Shown here: piece after piece, positions 54,058 to 64,000 of the stretch | Numbering within the stretch: the stretch's first letter is position 1 | Layout: each line of letters opens with the position of its first letter | NCBI GenBank assembly: GCA_028869185.1 | Contig: JAGWTA010000010.1 | Coordinates: forward strand, 1 to 64,000 | Length of the DNA: 64,000 nucleotides | Direction of reading: 5' to 3' | From: Hyphomicrobiales bacterium | GTDB taxonomy: Bacteria; Pseudomonadota; Alphaproteobacteria; Rhizobiales; Beijerinckiaceae | Notes under the pieces: model-generated | Databases searched by the model: none | Told to the model about the DNA's origin: nothing | What the model saw: only the letters and a program-made list of their open reading frames with translations | Program-made: the position numbers and the translations under genes

Positions 54058-54915
54058 TCAGACCGGCGTCAGGCCGATCAGCTTGGCCACGAATTTGTCC
54101 AGCGCGCGATCGGGCATCAAACGCGGCGCTGTCCAGTTTTTCAGCCTTTGGGGCACAATGGCCATGCGCGCCGGCGGTTTGGCGTCTGTCAACGCGCGAT
54201 GGACGGCGTCTGCGATGCGCGATGGCGGCAGACCCTTGCGGCCTTCGGCAATCATGATATCGCGCAACGCCCCGAAGCTTTTCTTGTAATCGGTGTTTTC
54301 GAAAGCCGAATAATCGGCGTTTTCGGCCTTGTCCCAGATCGGGGTGACAACGGCGCCCGGCTCTATGGCGATGACGTCCACGCCATAAATCAGCAATTCG
54401 CGGCGCAACGTGTCCGAAATCGCCTCCATCGCATATTTGGAGGCGCAATAGGCGCCCAGAAACGGGGTGGCAAGCCGTCCCGATGTCGAGACGATATTGA
54501 CGATGCGTCCGGGCGCTCCGGCTCGCGTCTTGTCGACGCCCAGCAACGGCGCGAAAGCCTGCGTCACGCCAACCTGCGCGACCACATTGATGTCGAGTTG
54601 GCGGCGCAAATCGTCGAGCGAAAGATGCAAGAGCGGCCCCGGCGTCGCAACGCCCGCATTATTGACGAGACCCGCAAGACGCCCCTTTTCGCCGAGCGCC
54701 GCCGCGACCTGCGCAGCGCCTGCGCGCACGCCCGCCTCGTCCGTCACGTCGAAAACGAGCGGCGTCGCCTTGTCGCCAAAACGCCGCGTCAGAGCATCAG
54801 CGTCGGCCATGCGGCGAACGGAGCCGAAGACATGAAATCCGCTGGCGGCGAGCTTGTCGGCAATGGCTTGTCCTATGCCGCTGGAGACGCCGGTCACTAC
54901 GCAATATCTGGTCAT
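54058..54915 (-). CDS. SDR-family oxidoreductase
   Basis: 285 aa. Short-chain dehydrogenase with cofactor loop TGVSSGIGQAIA (9-20), NNAG, catalytic Ser in VSTSGR and YCASK (Tyr-x-x-x-Lys). An insertion after it and the C-terminal MAIVPQRLKNWTAPRLMPDRALDKFVAKLIGL resemble classical SDRs that act on retinol- or steroid-like or acyl substrates. Substrate unknown. The ATG at 54915 gives the standard N-terminus (MTRYCVVTG). Confidence 0.88.
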   Translation of the reverse strand: MTRYCVVTGVSSGIGQAIADKLAASGFHVFGSVRRMADADALTRRFGDKATPLVFDVTDEAGVRAGAAQVAAALGEKGRLAGLVNNAGVATPGPLLHLSLDDLRRQLDINVVAQVGVTQAFAPLLGVDKTRAGAPGRIVNIVSTSGRLATPFLGAYCASKYAMEAISDTLRRELLIYGVDVIAIEPGAVVTPIWDKAENADYSAFENTDYKKSFGALRDIMIAEGRKGLPPSRIADAVHRALTDAKPPARMAIVPQRLKNWTAPRLMPDRALDKFVAKLIGLTPV

Positions 54916-55038
54916 TTCAAATCCGTTAAGCGCACAACGCCCCAATCGCGCCGCGCCGGGCAGCATACCGACGCCCGCGCAATTGTCAGCCCTGACCCGT
55001 GTCGCCCCCTTGCCGCGCCATAGCGAATCCGGCTATAA

Positions 55039-56463
55039 ATGTTCATGGTTCGTTCCCGCACCTCCTTTGTCTGCCAGTCCTGCGGCGCGGTCTCCCAGCG
55101 CTGGCAGGGGAAATGCGAGGCTTGCGGCGGCTGGAATACGATTTCCGAAGAAACCGCCGGCGCCGGCATCGGCGCGCAGGCCGCGCGGGGAACCAAGGGC
55201 AAACCCTTCCCGCTCGAGGGGCTGAATGGCGTGTCGGCCGCTGCGCCGCGCATCGTTTCGGGCATTGCGGAACTGGACCGCGTCACCGGCGGCGGCTTCG
55301 TGCCGGGATCCATCCTGCTGATGGGCGGGGAGCCGGGAATCGGCAAGTCGACGCTTCTGATCCAGACCTGCGCGGCGCTGGCGCGGGCGGGATCGCGCGT
55401 CGTCTATATTTCGGGCGAAGAGGCGGTTGCGCAGGTGCGCATGCGCGCCGCGCGCCTTGCCCTCGCCGACGCGCCGGTGGAACTGGCCGCCGAAACCCAT
55501 GTCGAGGATATTCTGGCCACGCTCGCGCAAGGGCCGCGCCCTGCCCTTGTCGTCATCGATTCCATCCAGACCATGTTCACCGACAGTGTGGAATCTGCGC
55601 CGGGCACGGTGACGCAGGTTCGCGCCTCCGCGCAGGCGTTGATCCGCTTTGCCAAGACGAGCGGCTCGGCCGTCGTGCTGGTCGGGCATGTGACGAAGGA
55701 TGGTCAGGTCGCCGGGCCGCGCGTCGTCGAGCATATGGTCGACGCGGTTCTGTCCTTCGAGGGCGACGGCGCGCATCATTTCCGTATGCTTCGCGCCTCG
55801 AAGAACCGTTTCGGCCCGACCGACGAAATCGGCGTTTTCGAAATGACCGGCGCAGGTCTTGCCGAAATCGCCAACCCCTCCGCCCTGTTTCTGGCGGGCC
55901 GCGAGGCCGGCGCGCCGGGCGCAGCCGTGCTTGCGGGGATGGAGGGGTCGCGCCCCATGCTGCTCGAAGTGCAAGCGCTGGTCAGCCCGAGCGCGCTCGG
56001 CACGCCGCGCCGCGCCGTCGTCGGCTGGGACAGTCAGCGACTCTCGATGGTTCTGGCGGTGCTGGAGGCCCATGCCGGCGTCCGACTCGGCCAGCACGAC
56101 GTCTATCTGTCGATCGCCGGCGGACTGCGCATCAATGAACCGGCGGCCGATCTGGCGGCGGCGGCGGCGCTCGTCTCCTCGCTGACCGGAACGCCGCTGC
56201 CCGCCGATTGCTGTTATTTCGGCGAAATCGGCCTGTCGGGCGCCGTGCGGCCGGTCATCCATACCGGCCTCAGGCTGAAGGAGGCGGCCAAGCTCGGCTT
56301 TCATCGCGCCGTGCTGCCGCCCCCGCCGGGCGAAAGCCGCGAGGCGCCGCCCGAGGGCATGCGGCTCGCGCGCGCGACCCATATTGCGGCGCTGGTGGCC
56401 GATATCGCCGCAGCCGGCTCCGCGCACGAGGAAGCCCGCCCGGCGCTGCGCGCATTGAAGTAA
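55039..56463 (+). CDS. radA: DNA repair protein RadA
   Basis: 474 aa. RecA-like helicase that processes recombination branches. N-terminal C4 zinc finger (CQSC...CEAC at 12-29), Walker A GGEPGIGKST (96-105), RadA signature KNRFG (255-259), and a Lon-like C-terminal domain (DVYLSIAGGLRINEPAADLAAAAALVSS). The start could be 55039 or 55045 (MVRSRT). It is usually next to alr and cvpA in Alphaproteobacteria; cvpA follows here. Confidence 0.96.
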   Translation: MFMVRSRTSFVCQSCGAVSQRWQGKCEACGGWNTISEETAGAGIGAQAARGTKGKPFPLEGLNGVSAAAPRIVSGIAELDRVTGGGFVPGSILLMGGEPGIGKSTLLIQTCAALARAGSRVVYISGEEAVAQVRMRAARLALADAPVELAAETHVEDILATLAQGPRPALVVIDSIQTMFTDSVESAPGTVTQVRASAQALIRFAKTSGSAVVLVGHVTKDGQVAGPRVVEHMVDAVLSFEGDGAHHFRMLRASKNRFGPTDEIGVFEMTGAGLAEIANPSALFLAGREAGAPGAAVLAGMEGSRPMLLEVQALVSPSALGTPRRAVVGWDSQRLSMVLAVLEAHAGVRLGQHDVYLSIAGGLRINEPAADLAAAAALVSSLTGTPLPADCCYFGEIGLSGAVRPVIHTGLRLKEAAKLGFHRAVLPPPPGESREAPPEGMRLARATHIAALVADIAAAGSAHEEARPALRALK

Positions 56464-56601
56464 TCGAGAAGAATGACACGGAACCGCAATGGAAAGCCGC
56501 CCGCGCATATCGACGCGCCGATTGCGACCGTCTATAAGGGCGCCGTTTAACGGTTCCCGGCGGTCGCGGCGCCGCCGTTTTGATTCCGAGGCCCCTTTTT
56601 C

Positions 56602-57210
56602 ATGCCTTCCTATCTCGATCTTGGCCTGCTCTGCATTGTTCTGCTGTCGGCTTTGCTGGCGATGCTGCGCGGTTTCACGCGCGAATTTCTGGCCATCGTA
56701 TCCTGGGGCGTGGCGGCGCTCGCGGCCTATTATTTCTACCCGATGGTTCTGCCCTTCGTGAAACCGCATATCGCCAAGGATTCGATCGCGATGGCGGTCT
56801 CAGCCGGGGCGGTGTTTTTTTTGGCGCTCATCCTTATATCCATCCTGACCGTTCGGGCCTCCGACGCCATTCTCGATTCGAAGATCGGGGCGCTCGACCG
56901 GACGCTTGGTTTTGTTTTCGGCGCAGGGCGCGGCTGGCTGCTCTGCGCCGTGGCGTTTGTGTTCTTCGCCTGGCTCGTGCCGGAAAAAACCCAACCGGAC
57001 TGGGTGAAGAACGCGAAGATGAAACCGTTGCTGGCTGCCACCGGCGGCAAGATCATGGATATGCTGCCCGACGACGCCGACACGATCATCGCCAGGTTCA
57101 AGAAGCCCAAGGGCGCACAGCCCGAGGACACGCCCGCCGAGGGCGATGCGACGCCGCAACCGCCTGCCCGCCCTGGCGCAGGCGCGCCCGCTGCGCCGAA
57201 AAAGAATTGA
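56602..57210 (+). CDS. cvpA: CvpA family membrane protein
   Basis: 202 aa. Four hydrophobic segments in the first 130 residues, with the family patterns LRGFTREFLAIVSWGVAALAAYYF and DRTLGFVFGAGRGWLLCAVAF, followed by a cytoplasmic Pro/Ala-rich tail. CvpA relatives influence colicin V production and envelope homeostasis. It lies 58 bases upstream of purF, a widely conserved pair. Confidence 0.94.
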   Translation: MPSYLDLGLLCIVLLSALLAMLRGFTREFLAIVSWGVAALAAYYFYPMVLPFVKPHIAKDSIAMAVSAGAVFFLALILISILTVRASDAILDSKIGALDRTLGFVFGAGRGWLLCAVAFVFFAWLVPEKTQPDWVKNAKMKPLLAATGGKIMDMLPDDADTIIARFKKPKGAQPEDTPAEGDATPQPPARPGAGAPAAPKKN

Positions 57211-57268
57211 GCGCAGCCGCGCTCGCGCAATTTTCGCCGCGCGCCCCTGCGCGGCGCGGAGAACGACG

Positions 57269-58729
57269 ATGAGCGATGTGCACGACTTCGATCTCGACGG
57301 CGATACGCTGAGAGAGGAATGCGGCGTCTTCGGCATTTTCGGCCACAAGGACGCAGCCGCGATCACAGCGCTCGGCCTGCATGCCCTGCAGCATCGCGGA
57401 CAAGAAGCTGCGGGCATCGTGTCCTTCGACGGCAAGAGATTTCATTCCGAACGTCGCCTCGGCCTTGTCGGCGACCATTTCTCGCGCGTTTCCACTATCG
57501 AAGGCTTGCCGGGCGAGGCGGCCATCGGCCATGTGCGTTATTCGACGACGGGCGAAACGATCCTGCGCAACGTGCAGCCCTTGTTTGCGGAACTGTCGTC
57601 CGGCGGGTTCGCCGTCGCCCATAACGGCAATCTCACCAACGGCCTGACGCTGCGGCGCGACCTCATCAAGGAAGGCGCGATCTACCAGTCGACCTCCGAC
57701 ACGGAAGTCGTGCTGCAACTGGTCGCGCGCAGCCGCAAGACGCGCATCGTCGAGCGTTTCATCGATGCGCTGCGCCAGATCGAAGGCGCGTATTCGCTTG
57801 TTGCGCTTTCCAACAAGAAGCTGATCGGCGCGCGCGATCCGCTCGGCATACGCCCGCTGGTGCTGGGCGAACTCGACGGCAAGTATATTCTGGCGTCGGA
57901 GACCTGCGCGCTCGACATTATCGGCGCGCGTTTCGTGCGCGACATTCAAAACGGCGAGATCGTCGTCATTTCGGAAGAAGGCATCGAGAGCCTGAAGCCG
58001 TTTCCGCCGGTCGCGCCGCGCCCGTGCATCTTCGAATACATCTACTTCTCGCGGCCCGATTCTGTTGTGCACGGCCGCTCCGTTTACGATGTGCGCAAGG
58101 CGATGGGCGCGCAGCTTGCGCGCGAGGCGCCCGCAGACGCCGATGTCATCGTGCCCGTGCCGGACAGCGGCGTTCCCGCCGCCATCGGCTATGCGCAGCA
58201 GTCCGGCATTCCGTTCGAACTCGGCATCATCCGCAACCATTACGTCGGGCGCACATTCATTCAGCCCACGCAAAGCGTGCGCGAAATTGGCGTACGGATG
58301 AAGCACAGCGCCAATCGCGCGGTCGTCGCCGGCAAGCGCATCGTGCTGATCGACGATTCCATCGTGCGCGGCACGACATCGCTCAAAATCGTGCGCATGA
58401 TGCGCGAGGCCGGCGCGAAGGAGGTGCATTTCCGCATTTCCTCGCCGCCCATCACGCATCCCGACTATTACGGGATCGACACGCCGCAGCGCAAAGGCCT
58501 GCTCGCCGCCAATCACACGCTCGAGGAAATGCGCGCCTATATCGGCTGCGATTCTCTGGCGTTCCTCTCTGTCGACGGCATTTATCGCGCGATGGGCGAG
58601 GACGGCCGCAACGATGCGCGCCCGCAATTCACCGACCATTGTTTCACCGGCGACTATCCGACGCCGCTGACCGATGTGAAGGGCGAGAGCGGCAAGCAGC
58701 AATTGTCGCTTCTGGCCGAGACGGGTTGA
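57269..58729 (+). CDS. purF: Amidophosphoribosyltransferase
   Basis: 486 aa. First committed step of purine synthesis: PRPP plus glutamine to phosphoribosylamine. A 17-residue propeptide precedes the nucleophile Cys18 (EECGVFGIFG), as in iron-sulfur-type PurF. Glutaminase domain with RYSTTG and HNGNLTN, then phosphoribosyltransferase domain with VLIDDSIVRGTTS. Cysteines suited to the [4Fe-4S] cluster occur in the C-terminal half (CIFEY, GCDS, HCF). The ATG at 57269 is the family start. Confidence 0.97.
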   Translation: MSDVHDFDLDGDTLREECGVFGIFGHKDAAAITALGLHALQHRGQEAAGIVSFDGKRFHSERRLGLVGDHFSRVSTIEGLPGEAAIGHVRYSTTGETILRNVQPLFAELSSGGFAVAHNGNLTNGLTLRRDLIKEGAIYQSTSDTEVVLQLVARSRKTRIVERFIDALRQIEGAYSLVALSNKKLIGARDPLGIRPLVLGELDGKYILASETCALDIIGARFVRDIQNGEIVVISEEGIESLKPFPPVAPRPCIFEYIYFSRPDSVVHGRSVYDVRKAMGAQLAREAPADADVIVPVPDSGVPAAIGYAQQSGIPFELGIIRNHYVGRTFIQPTQSVREIGVRMKHSANRAVVAGKRIVLIDDSIVRGTTSLKIVRMMREAGAKEVHFRISSPPITHPDYYGIDTPQRKGLLAANHTLEEMRAYIGCDSLAFLSVDGIYRAMGEDGRNDARPQFTDHCFTGDYPTPLTDVKGESGKQQLSLLAETG

Positions 58730-58844
58730 TTTGCCCGCAACCAAGCGCCTTTCGTTGGCCCTGCATCGTCACGGCCGCGCCGCCCCTGCCCGTCCGACGC
58801 GCCGCGCGAGCGTCTGAAACGAACAATCCACGGAAAACGCCCCG

Positions 58845-59600
58845 ATGACAGCCGCCGCCTCCCTCTCCTCCCGCATCGCTCTCGTCACCGGCGCCTCGCG
58901 CGGCATCGGGCGGGCTGTCGCGCTCGAGCTGGCGCGGCGCGGCGCGCATGTGATCGCGGTGGCGCGCACACAAGGCGCGCTCGAAGAACTCGACGACGAA
59001 ATCCGCAAGATCGGCGGCGAGGCGACGCTCGCCCCGCTCGACATCACCGATTTCGACGCGCTCGACCGGCTCGGCGCCGTCATTCACGAACGCTGGGGCA
59101 AGCTCGACATTCTGGTCGGCAACGCCGGCCTGCTCGGCGTGCTCTCGCCGCTCGGCCATATCGACCCCAAGGACTGGGACAAGACGATGGCGGTCAATCT
59201 CACCGCCAACTGGCGCCTCATCCGCTCGCTCGATCCGCTCCTGCGCGCCTCGGACGCAGGGCGCGCAGTCTTCGTCTCCTCAGGCGCCGGCCATCGCGCC
59301 GATTTGCGCGCCTACTGGGGGCTTTATGCGACCAGCAAGGCGGCGCTCGACGCGCTTGCGCGGTCCTACGCCGCCGAAACGCAAAACATCACCAATGTGC
59401 GCGTCATGCTGTTCAACCCAGGCCCGCTGCGCACCGTCATGCGCGCCAAGGCGATGCCCGGCGAAGATCCGATGACCCTGCGCACGCCCGAGGAGGCCGC
59501 CCCAGCGCTCGTCTCGCTTTGCGCGCCCGATTGGACCGAGACTGGAAAAGTTTACGATTTTCCGCAAGGCCGCGTATTGCAGTTCCGCGCGCCGGACTGA
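58845..59600 (+). CDS. SDR-family oxidoreductase
   Basis: 251 aa. Cofactor motif TGASRGIG (14-21), GNAG, catalytic Ser in VSSGAG and YATSKAAL. The C-terminus has FNPGPLRTVMRAKAMPGEDPMTLRTPEEAAPALVSL, typical of YciK-like SDRs. It follows purF by 115 bases on the same strand, an order often found in Hyphomicrobiales; the substrate is unknown. Confidence 0.9.
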   Translation: MTAAASLSSRIALVTGASRGIGRAVALELARRGAHVIAVARTQGALEELDDEIRKIGGEATLAPLDITDFDALDRLGAVIHERWGKLDILVGNAGLLGVLSPLGHIDPKDWDKTMAVNLTANWRLIRSLDPLLRASDAGRAVFVSSGAGHRADLRAYWGLYATSKAALDALARSYAAETQNITNVRVMLFNPGPLRTVMRAKAMPGEDPMTLRTPEEAAPALVSLCAPDWTETGKVYDFPQGRVLQFRAPD

Positions 59601-59725
59601 GGGCGCGGTCGAGGCGGCGCTTAAATTCATTAAGCATATGCAACCATCGCGCCCTTACGTTAACTCCTCTTCAGCGGGCCATTTTTAAAACTCTTTCATT
59701 GGCGGGCCGGTGAAAGATTTTTGCT

Positions 59726-61750
59726 TTGTCCCTGTTTGATCGCAATACGGTTAGTCCGCGCAGCAGCAACCGGCGCTGGGATGCGCCGCGGGTCGATTTT
59801 GCCCGCGTCTGGAAGGTTGTCTATCCTGTCGGCGGGCATGTGCAGCGCCTTTACAACATCGAGCGCAACGCCGCGCTTGCCGCCTTCTCGCAGATTTTCG
59901 TCGCCGAAGCGGTCTATCTTTATTGCCGCGACTATCTCGATGCAGCCAACATGCACGCATGGTTCGTCTGTGTGCTGGCGTCCGGCGCGTTGCTCGCGCT
60001 GCTGCCGGCGCGCGGCTCGGCGCGACGCACGCAGACAATCCGCGACGAGGATATACGCTACTTCCTGATGATGACGCTGCTCGGCTGCCTGCCGTGGAGC
60101 GCGATGGGCGTCCTGGCGACATCGAGTCTGCCGGCGCATCTGCAGATTTTCCCGATCGGCGCGATGGCGACCGTGACTTTGGGCGCGACGATGATGATCG
60201 CCGCCGCGCCGATCCTCGCCATGACGGCGGTCTGGACGATCTTCGCGCCCATGGCCGTCTATTACGCGCTGAATGGCGGCGCTGGTCTCGATGTCGCGGG
60301 CTGGCTCGCGTTCTTTTGTCTGCTGCTGAATTTCTACTGCTTCTTTTTTGGCGTTGCGGTGCAAGCCTCGGAAAAGTCCAAACGGCGCCAGGCCGAACAT
60401 CTGATTGCGCTGGAGCGGGCCAAACATCGCATCGAGGCGCAGGCGCTGTCCGATGCCGTGACGGGGCTCGCCAACCGCCGCGCCTTTCACCAGCGCGCCG
60501 AAAGCATTCTCAGCCAACCCTGCGAGGCCGAGAAATCCTATGCGCTGTACCTGGTCGATCTCGACCATTTCAAAAGCGTCAACGACATTTACGGGCACAC
60601 CGTCGGCGACCGGTATCTGCAGGCCGTCGCCAGCCACATGCAGGTTGTCTGCGGCGCAGACGCTTTCGTCGCACGCATTGGCGGCGACGAATTCGTCGCG
60701 CTTACCATTCAACCGCTCGACGCCCAGTCCATCGCCAATCTCGGCGAGCGGCTTCTCGAAAGGCTTTCGCGCCCGACCTTCATCGAGGGGCACGATGTCG
60801 GCGCTGGCTGTACGATCACCGTCGCGCAAGCCTGGCCCGACGAGACGGATGCAAGCGGCATGCTGACGCGCGCCGACCGCATGCTGCGCGTGATGAAAAC
60901 GCAGCAACGCGGCGCCCTGCGCATCTTCAACGAAAAAGACCGCGCAGAACTCGCCGCGCGCGGCGCAGAAGCGCGTTTGCTTGAGACCGGATTGGCTGAC
61001 GGCGACATTGGCGCGCTCTATCTGCCGCAGATCAATCTGCAGACCGGCGCCTATCATTCGTTCGACGCGACGTTTCAGTGGCGCAAGCCCGATGGTTCGA
61101 CCTGCGGTTTTGCCCGTTTCAGCGCGCTCGCAGAAGAATTCGGCTTCATGGATCAGGCGTTGAATGCGACGTTCCACGCAATTGCGCGAGACGTTCTGCG
61201 CATCAGGGCGCGGGATGCAATTCTGCCGCGCCTGTCGTGCAACATACACGCGTTGCGCTTGCGCCAGCCGGAAAAGGTGATCGCGCATATCGCGGAGTTT
61301 GCGATGGTGTGCGGCGGCGAGGAAAACCTGACGCTTGAAATCCACGAGGAAGCTTTGGTCGGCCGCGGCGCCGAACGCATTCCGCAAATCCTGCGCTCAT
61401 TCGCCGACAAGGGCGTCCAGCTTTCACTCGACAAATTCGGCGAGGGCCTTGGCGCAATTCGCCATCTCAAGACCCTGCCCTTCTCGCAGATCAAGATTGC
61501 GCGCAGGCTGGTCGAAGCCGCCAGCAAAAACGACAGCGACCGCGTGCTCGTGCGCTCGCTTGTGCAGACGGCGAAGGCGCGCGGCATGTCGGTCGTGGCG
61601 TGCGGGGTCGCGAGCGAGGCGCAGGCTTCGATGTTGCGCGAACTCGGCGTCGATTATGCGCAAGGCCCGCTGTTTGGCGCAGCGATGGATTTCGAGGCGA
61701 TGATCGAGGCTTTCGCGCCGGAGCCAGCCGTTCGGAACGCGTCCGCCTAA
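59726..61750 (+). CDS. Membrane GGDEF protein with degenerate EAL domain
   Basis: 674 aa, TTG start preceded by GAAAG; an in-frame stop lies at 59711, so no longer start is possible. About five or six hydrophobic segments (50-215), then a GGDEF domain with an intact RIGGDEF (319-323) and NDIYGH: probable diguanylate cyclase. The C-terminal domain keeps the EAL fold but not the active site: EAL reads DAT (447-449), the DDFGTGYS loop reads DKFGEGLG, and the lysine motif reads KIARRL. It is likely a non-catalytic sensor domain. Overlaps the der stop by two bases, convergent. Confidence 0.9.
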   Translation: MSLFDRNTVSPRSSNRRWDAPRVDFARVWKVVYPVGGHVQRLYNIERNAALAAFSQIFVAEAVYLYCRDYLDAANMHAWFVCVLASGALLALLPARGSARRTQTIRDEDIRYFLMMTLLGCLPWSAMGVLATSSLPAHLQIFPIGAMATVTLGATMMIAAAPILAMTAVWTIFAPMAVYYALNGGAGLDVAGWLAFFCLLLNFYCFFFGVAVQASEKSKRRQAEHLIALERAKHRIEAQALSDAVTGLANRRAFHQRAESILSQPCEAEKSYALYLVDLDHFKSVNDIYGHTVGDRYLQAVASHMQVVCGADAFVARIGGDEFVALTIQPLDAQSIANLGERLLERLSRPTFIEGHDVGAGCTITVAQAWPDETDASGMLTRADRMLRVMKTQQRGALRIFNEKDRAELAARGAEARLLETGLADGDIGALYLPQINLQTGAYHSFDATFQWRKPDGSTCGFARFSALAEEFGFMDQALNATFHAIARDVLRIRARDAILPRLSCNIHALRLRQPEKVIAHIAEFAMVCGGEENLTLEIHEEALVGRGAERIPQILRSFADKGVQLSLDKFGEGLGAIRHLKTLPFSQIKIARRLVEAASKNDSDRVLVRSLVQTAKARGMSVVACGVASEAQASMLRELGVDYAQGPLFGAAMDFEAMIEAFAPEPAVRNASA

Positions 61751-63141
61751 CGCTTCTTGCGATCGTAGGGATTGTCCGCCATGCGCCGCGATATGCGGAT
61801 GGGCACGCCCGGCAGATCGAAGGCTTCACGCAGTCCGTTCACGAGATAGCGTTCATAGCTCGTCGGCAATTCGTCGAGCTGATTGCCGAAAATGATGAAA
61901 TGCGGCGGACGCGCCTTGGGCTGCGTCATGTATCGGATCTTGATGCGCCGCCCTGACACGGCGGGCGGAGGATTCTGGTCGACAGCCGCCGTCAGCCAGC
62001 GATTGAGCCGCGCTGTGGAAATGCGTCGGTTCCAGATTTCGTGAACATGCAGCACGGCCTTCATCAGGGCGTCCAGCCCCTCGCCCGTCGCGCCCGAAAC
62101 GGGCACCACCGGCGCGCCGCGCACCTGCGGCAGAAGGCGCGCCGCCTCCTCGCGCAATTCCCTGATCTTGGCCGCGCGGTCGGCAATGAGGTCCCATTTG
62201 TTCACGCCGATGACAAGCGCGCGTCCCTCGCGCTCGACCAGATCGGCGATGGTCAGATCCTGTTTCTCGAAAGGGATCGTCGCATCGAGCAGCAGCACCA
62301 CCACTTCGGCGAATTTGACGGCGCGCAGCGCGTCGCCGGCCGCGAGCTTTTCGAGTTTCTCGATCACGCGCGCGCGCTTGCGCAGGCCCGCAGTGTCGAA
62401 GAGCTTGAGCTTGCGATCGCGCCATTCGAAATCGAGACCGATGGAATCGCGCGTGACGCCGGCCTCGGGTCCCGTCAGCAGACGATCCTCGCCGATGATG
62501 CGGTTGATGAGCGTCGATTTGCCGGCGTTCGGACGGCCGACGACCGCGATGCGCAGCGGCTTGGCGAGATCGAGTTCGGTGCCGTCCTCGTCGTCGGCGA
62601 AAACGCGCGGCGCCTCCTCTGGCGGCTCCTCGGCGGGCTCTGTCTTGTCGGGCAACGCTTCGCGCAGCGCGTCGTAGAGCTCGCCAAATCCTTCGCCATG
62701 TTCGCCAGACAATGCGACAGGTTCGCCAAGCCCAAGCGCGAAAGCGTCGAGCACGCCAGCTTCGCTCGCCTTCGATTCCGCCTTGTTGGCGACCAGGATG
62801 ATCGGCTTGTCGGCGCGCCGCACAAGTTGTGCAAAGTGGCGATCGTCCGGCGTCAACCCTGCGCGCGCATCCATCACGAACAGAATGGCGTCGGCGTCGG
62901 CGATGGCGGCCTCGGTCTGCGCGCGCATGCGGCCGGAGAGCGAGGCGGCGTCGCCCTGCTCCAGTCCGGCCGTATCGATGACGGTGAAGACGAGGTCGGC
63001 GATGCGGCCCTCGCCCTCGCGCCGGTCGCGCGTGACGCCGGGCTGGTCGTCAACGAGCGCGAGCTTCTTGCCGACGAGCCGGTTGAACAGCGTCGATTTG
63101 CCGACGTTCGGCCGGCCGATGATGGCGAGGCGAAACGTCAT
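61747..63141 (-). CDS. der: Ribosome-assembly GTPase Der (EngA)
   Basis: 464 aa. Two tandem GTPase domains: [12 protein letters not shown] near the N-terminus and [12 protein letters not shown] in the second, with DTAGLEQGD and [11 protein letters not shown] (G3), NKAE and NKWDL (G4), and a C-terminal KH-like domain ([30 protein letters not shown]). Acts in 50S assembly. Five bases separate it from the upstream membrane TPR-like gene. Confidence 0.97.
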   Translation of the reverse strand: MTFRLAIIGRPNVGKSTLFNRLVGKKLALVDDQPGVTRDRREGEGRIADLVFTVIDTAGLEQGDAASLSGRMRAQTEAAIADADAILFVMDARAGLTPDDRHFAQLVRRADKPIILVANKAESKASEAGVLDAFALGLGEPVALSGEHGEGFGELYDALREALPDKTEPAEEPPEEAPRVFADDEDGTELDLAKPLRIAVVGRPNAGKSTLINRIIGEDRLLTGPEAGVTRDSIGLDFEWRDRKLKLFDTAGLRKRARVIEKLEKLAAGDALRAVKFAEVVVLLLDATIPFEKQDLTIADLVEREGRALVIGVNKWDLIADRAAKIRELREEAARLLPQVRGAPVVPVSGATGEGLDALMKAVLHVHEIWNRRISTARLNRWLTAAVDQNPPPAVSGRRIKIRYMTQPKARPPHFIIFGNQLDELPTSYERYLVNGLREAFDLPGVPIRISRRMADNPYDRKKR

Positions 63142-63146
63142 GGCCC

Positions 63147-63818
63147 TTACTTCGGCGCAGCGGCGGGGGCGGGCATGTTGGAGCGCACGAGCGCAAGGAA
63201 CGCCTCGGCGCGCTGCTTGACCACGGGCGCGGCCTCGGGATCGCTGACGATCTCGTCCAGCCAGCGGCCGGCGGCGGCGTAATCATTGGCCTTCAGCGCC
63301 GCCAGCGCCAGCAATTCGCGCGCGCTGGAGCGGAACGGCTGGCCCGATTGGGCCAACGGCGTCAGCCGGTTGTCGATCTCGGCGCGGTCGGCCTTGTCGG
63401 ACAGCAAGATGGCGGCGCGCAGGCGCGCGACATCGCGGAACACGGGGTCGAGAGCAGCATTCGCGGCCAGCGCGTCATAAGCCTTGGCGCCGGCGGCCGG
63501 GTCGCTCGCGCCCAGTTCGGCGGCGGCGCGCATCGAGGCAAGCTCCGCATAGCCCTTCGCGCCATCCTTGCTCAGCGCATGCAGGGCCGCCTCGCTCTCG
63601 GCGACCTTGCCCTCGCGCGAAAGCGCCATCGCGGCCTGATAACGGGCGCCCGAGGCCTCCTGCGCCTGCAATTGCCGCCATTGCCAGAAGCGCCAGCCGC
63701 CGGCGGCGACCACGATCGCCAGCGCGACGGCGACGATGAGGGTCTGGTATTTTTCCCAGAGCGCCAGAGCCTTGTCCTGACGGACTTCTTCGTCGACCTC
63801 GCGGAAAATATCGGCCAT
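63147..63818 (-). CDS. Membrane-anchored YfgM-like TPR protein
   Basis: 223 aa. Cytoplasmic start [24 protein letters not shown], one membrane segment (about 27-47), then helical repeats on the periplasmic side (about 50-210). This is the tetratricopeptide-like family that sits upstream of der in many proteobacteria (YfgM in E. coli, an ancillary SecYEG factor). Ala-rich, no catalytic motif. Confidence 0.85.
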   Translation of the reverse strand: MADIFREVDEEVRQDKALALWEKYQTLIVAVALAIVVAAGGWRFWQWRQLQAQEASGARYQAAMALSREGKVAESEAALHALSKDGAKGYAELASMRAAAELGASDPAAGAKAYDALAANAALDPVFRDVARLRAAILLSDKADRAEIDNRLTPLAQSGQPFRSSARELLALAALKANDYAAAGRWLDEIVSDPEAAPVVKQRAEAFLALVRSNMPAPAAAPK

Positions 63819-63878
63819 GGGGGCTTGTCCAGAATTGCGTTGGCGCCGGGTCTAGCAGAGCCGGCCGGCGAAGGCGAG

Positions 63879-64000
63879 TTAGCCAAACAGCCCGGCCACG
63901 CCGGAATAGACGCCAAAAACGACGGTTGCCGCAATCACGATCCCGCTGACGATCGCCCAGGCGCCCTTGATGCGGTAGGGCTCGGGGAGCGTTCGGGCGA
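63879..64000 (-). CDS. C-terminal fragment of a membrane protein
   Basis: The 3' end of a minus-strand gene that runs off the window; the last 40 codons are open and end in TAA at 63881-63879. The visible 39 or so residues read ARTLPEPYRIKGAWAIVSGI and continue through one hydrophobic segment to GLFG. Too little remains to assign a family. A small membrane protein in this place upstream of the YfgM-der pair is common in Rhizobiales. Confidence 0.5.
   Translation of the reverse strand, partial: ARTLPEPYRIKGAWAIVSGIVIAATVVFGVYSGVAGLFG

Noticed and set aside
1-64000. CRISPR arrays, tRNA or rRNA genes, insertion sequences, prophage or integrase genes
   Set aside because: No direct repeat arrays, cloverleaf-like segments, transposase or integrase motifs or flanking target duplications were seen by eye. 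A tRNA scan would be needed to be certain.

Overview
The window is a GC-rich, gene-dense stretch of an alphaproteobacterial chromosome. The best fit is order Hyphomicrobiales (Rhizobiales), perhaps a methylotrophic Beijerinckiaceae or Methylocystaceae relative. This rests on the fabD-fabG / acpP-fabF-mltG-yicC-gmk order, the lptG-lptD-pdxA-rsmA run, rpsF-rpsR-DUF2232-rplI, cvpA-purF, a degenerate rhizobial-type dispersed palindrome, and a lanthanide-type PQQ alcohol dehydrogenase with a MxaJ-type partner. The family-level placement is inference. No rRNA or tRNA gene, CRISPR array, insertion sequence, integrase or prophage gene was seen, and no gene-free gap exceeds about 260 bases.

Layout. 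1-3.9 kb is an oxidative-stress corner: the 3' part of oxyR, a TadG-like von Willebrand protein, then ahpC-ahpD on the other strand with a terminator between them. 4-11 kb holds an ABC-F ATPase, a small secreted protein, a coupled holC / methyltransferase / MFS unit, a DUF2270 membrane protein and pepA. 11-16.6 kb is the envelope and cofactor operon lptG-lptD-pdxA-rsmA, which converges on the minus-strand run fabF-mltG-yicC-gmk with acpP (16.6-21.7 kb). A plus-strand block of five genes (21.9-26.6 kb: response regulator, histidine kinase, PepSY protein, DUF347/COG4705 membrane protein, DUF2254 protein) lies between acpP and fabG-fabD. 28.5-34.1 kb carries a cysteine-cluster protein, a Nudix hydrolase, a GGDEF-EAL protein and the rpsF-rpsR-DUF2232-rplI operon.

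34.1-37.1 kb holds a two-gene c-type cytochrome operon that reads as a thiosulfate dehydrogenase system (tsdB-tsdA), followed by an MFS transporter. Then come dnaB, a degenerate palindromic repeat, alr and a second TadG-like protein. 41.6-44.5 kb is the most distinctive locus: a PQQ alcohol dehydrogenase with the lanthanide-type Asp pair, followed by a gene whose product fuses a MxaJ/XoxJ-like substrate-binding domain to a c-type cytochrome. 44.7-54.9 kb holds a PfkB-type kinase coupled to an unrecognised exported protein, a fatty acid desaturase, a glycine-zipper protein, a double-CDGSH iron-sulfur protein, aspS, an AI-2E-family exporter with a long cytoplasmic tail, two very small membrane ORFs and an SDR. 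55-64 kb is radA, cvpA-purF, another SDR, a GGDEF protein with a degenerate EAL domain, der, and a membrane-anchored TPR-like protein.

Most of the content is housekeeping: fatty acid synthesis, LPS export, ribosome, replication, purine and PLP synthesis. The accessory signals most worth following are the dehydrogenase with its fused partner, the tsdBA module, and the five-gene block between acpP and fabG. I found no clear sign of a wholly new defence or mobile system.
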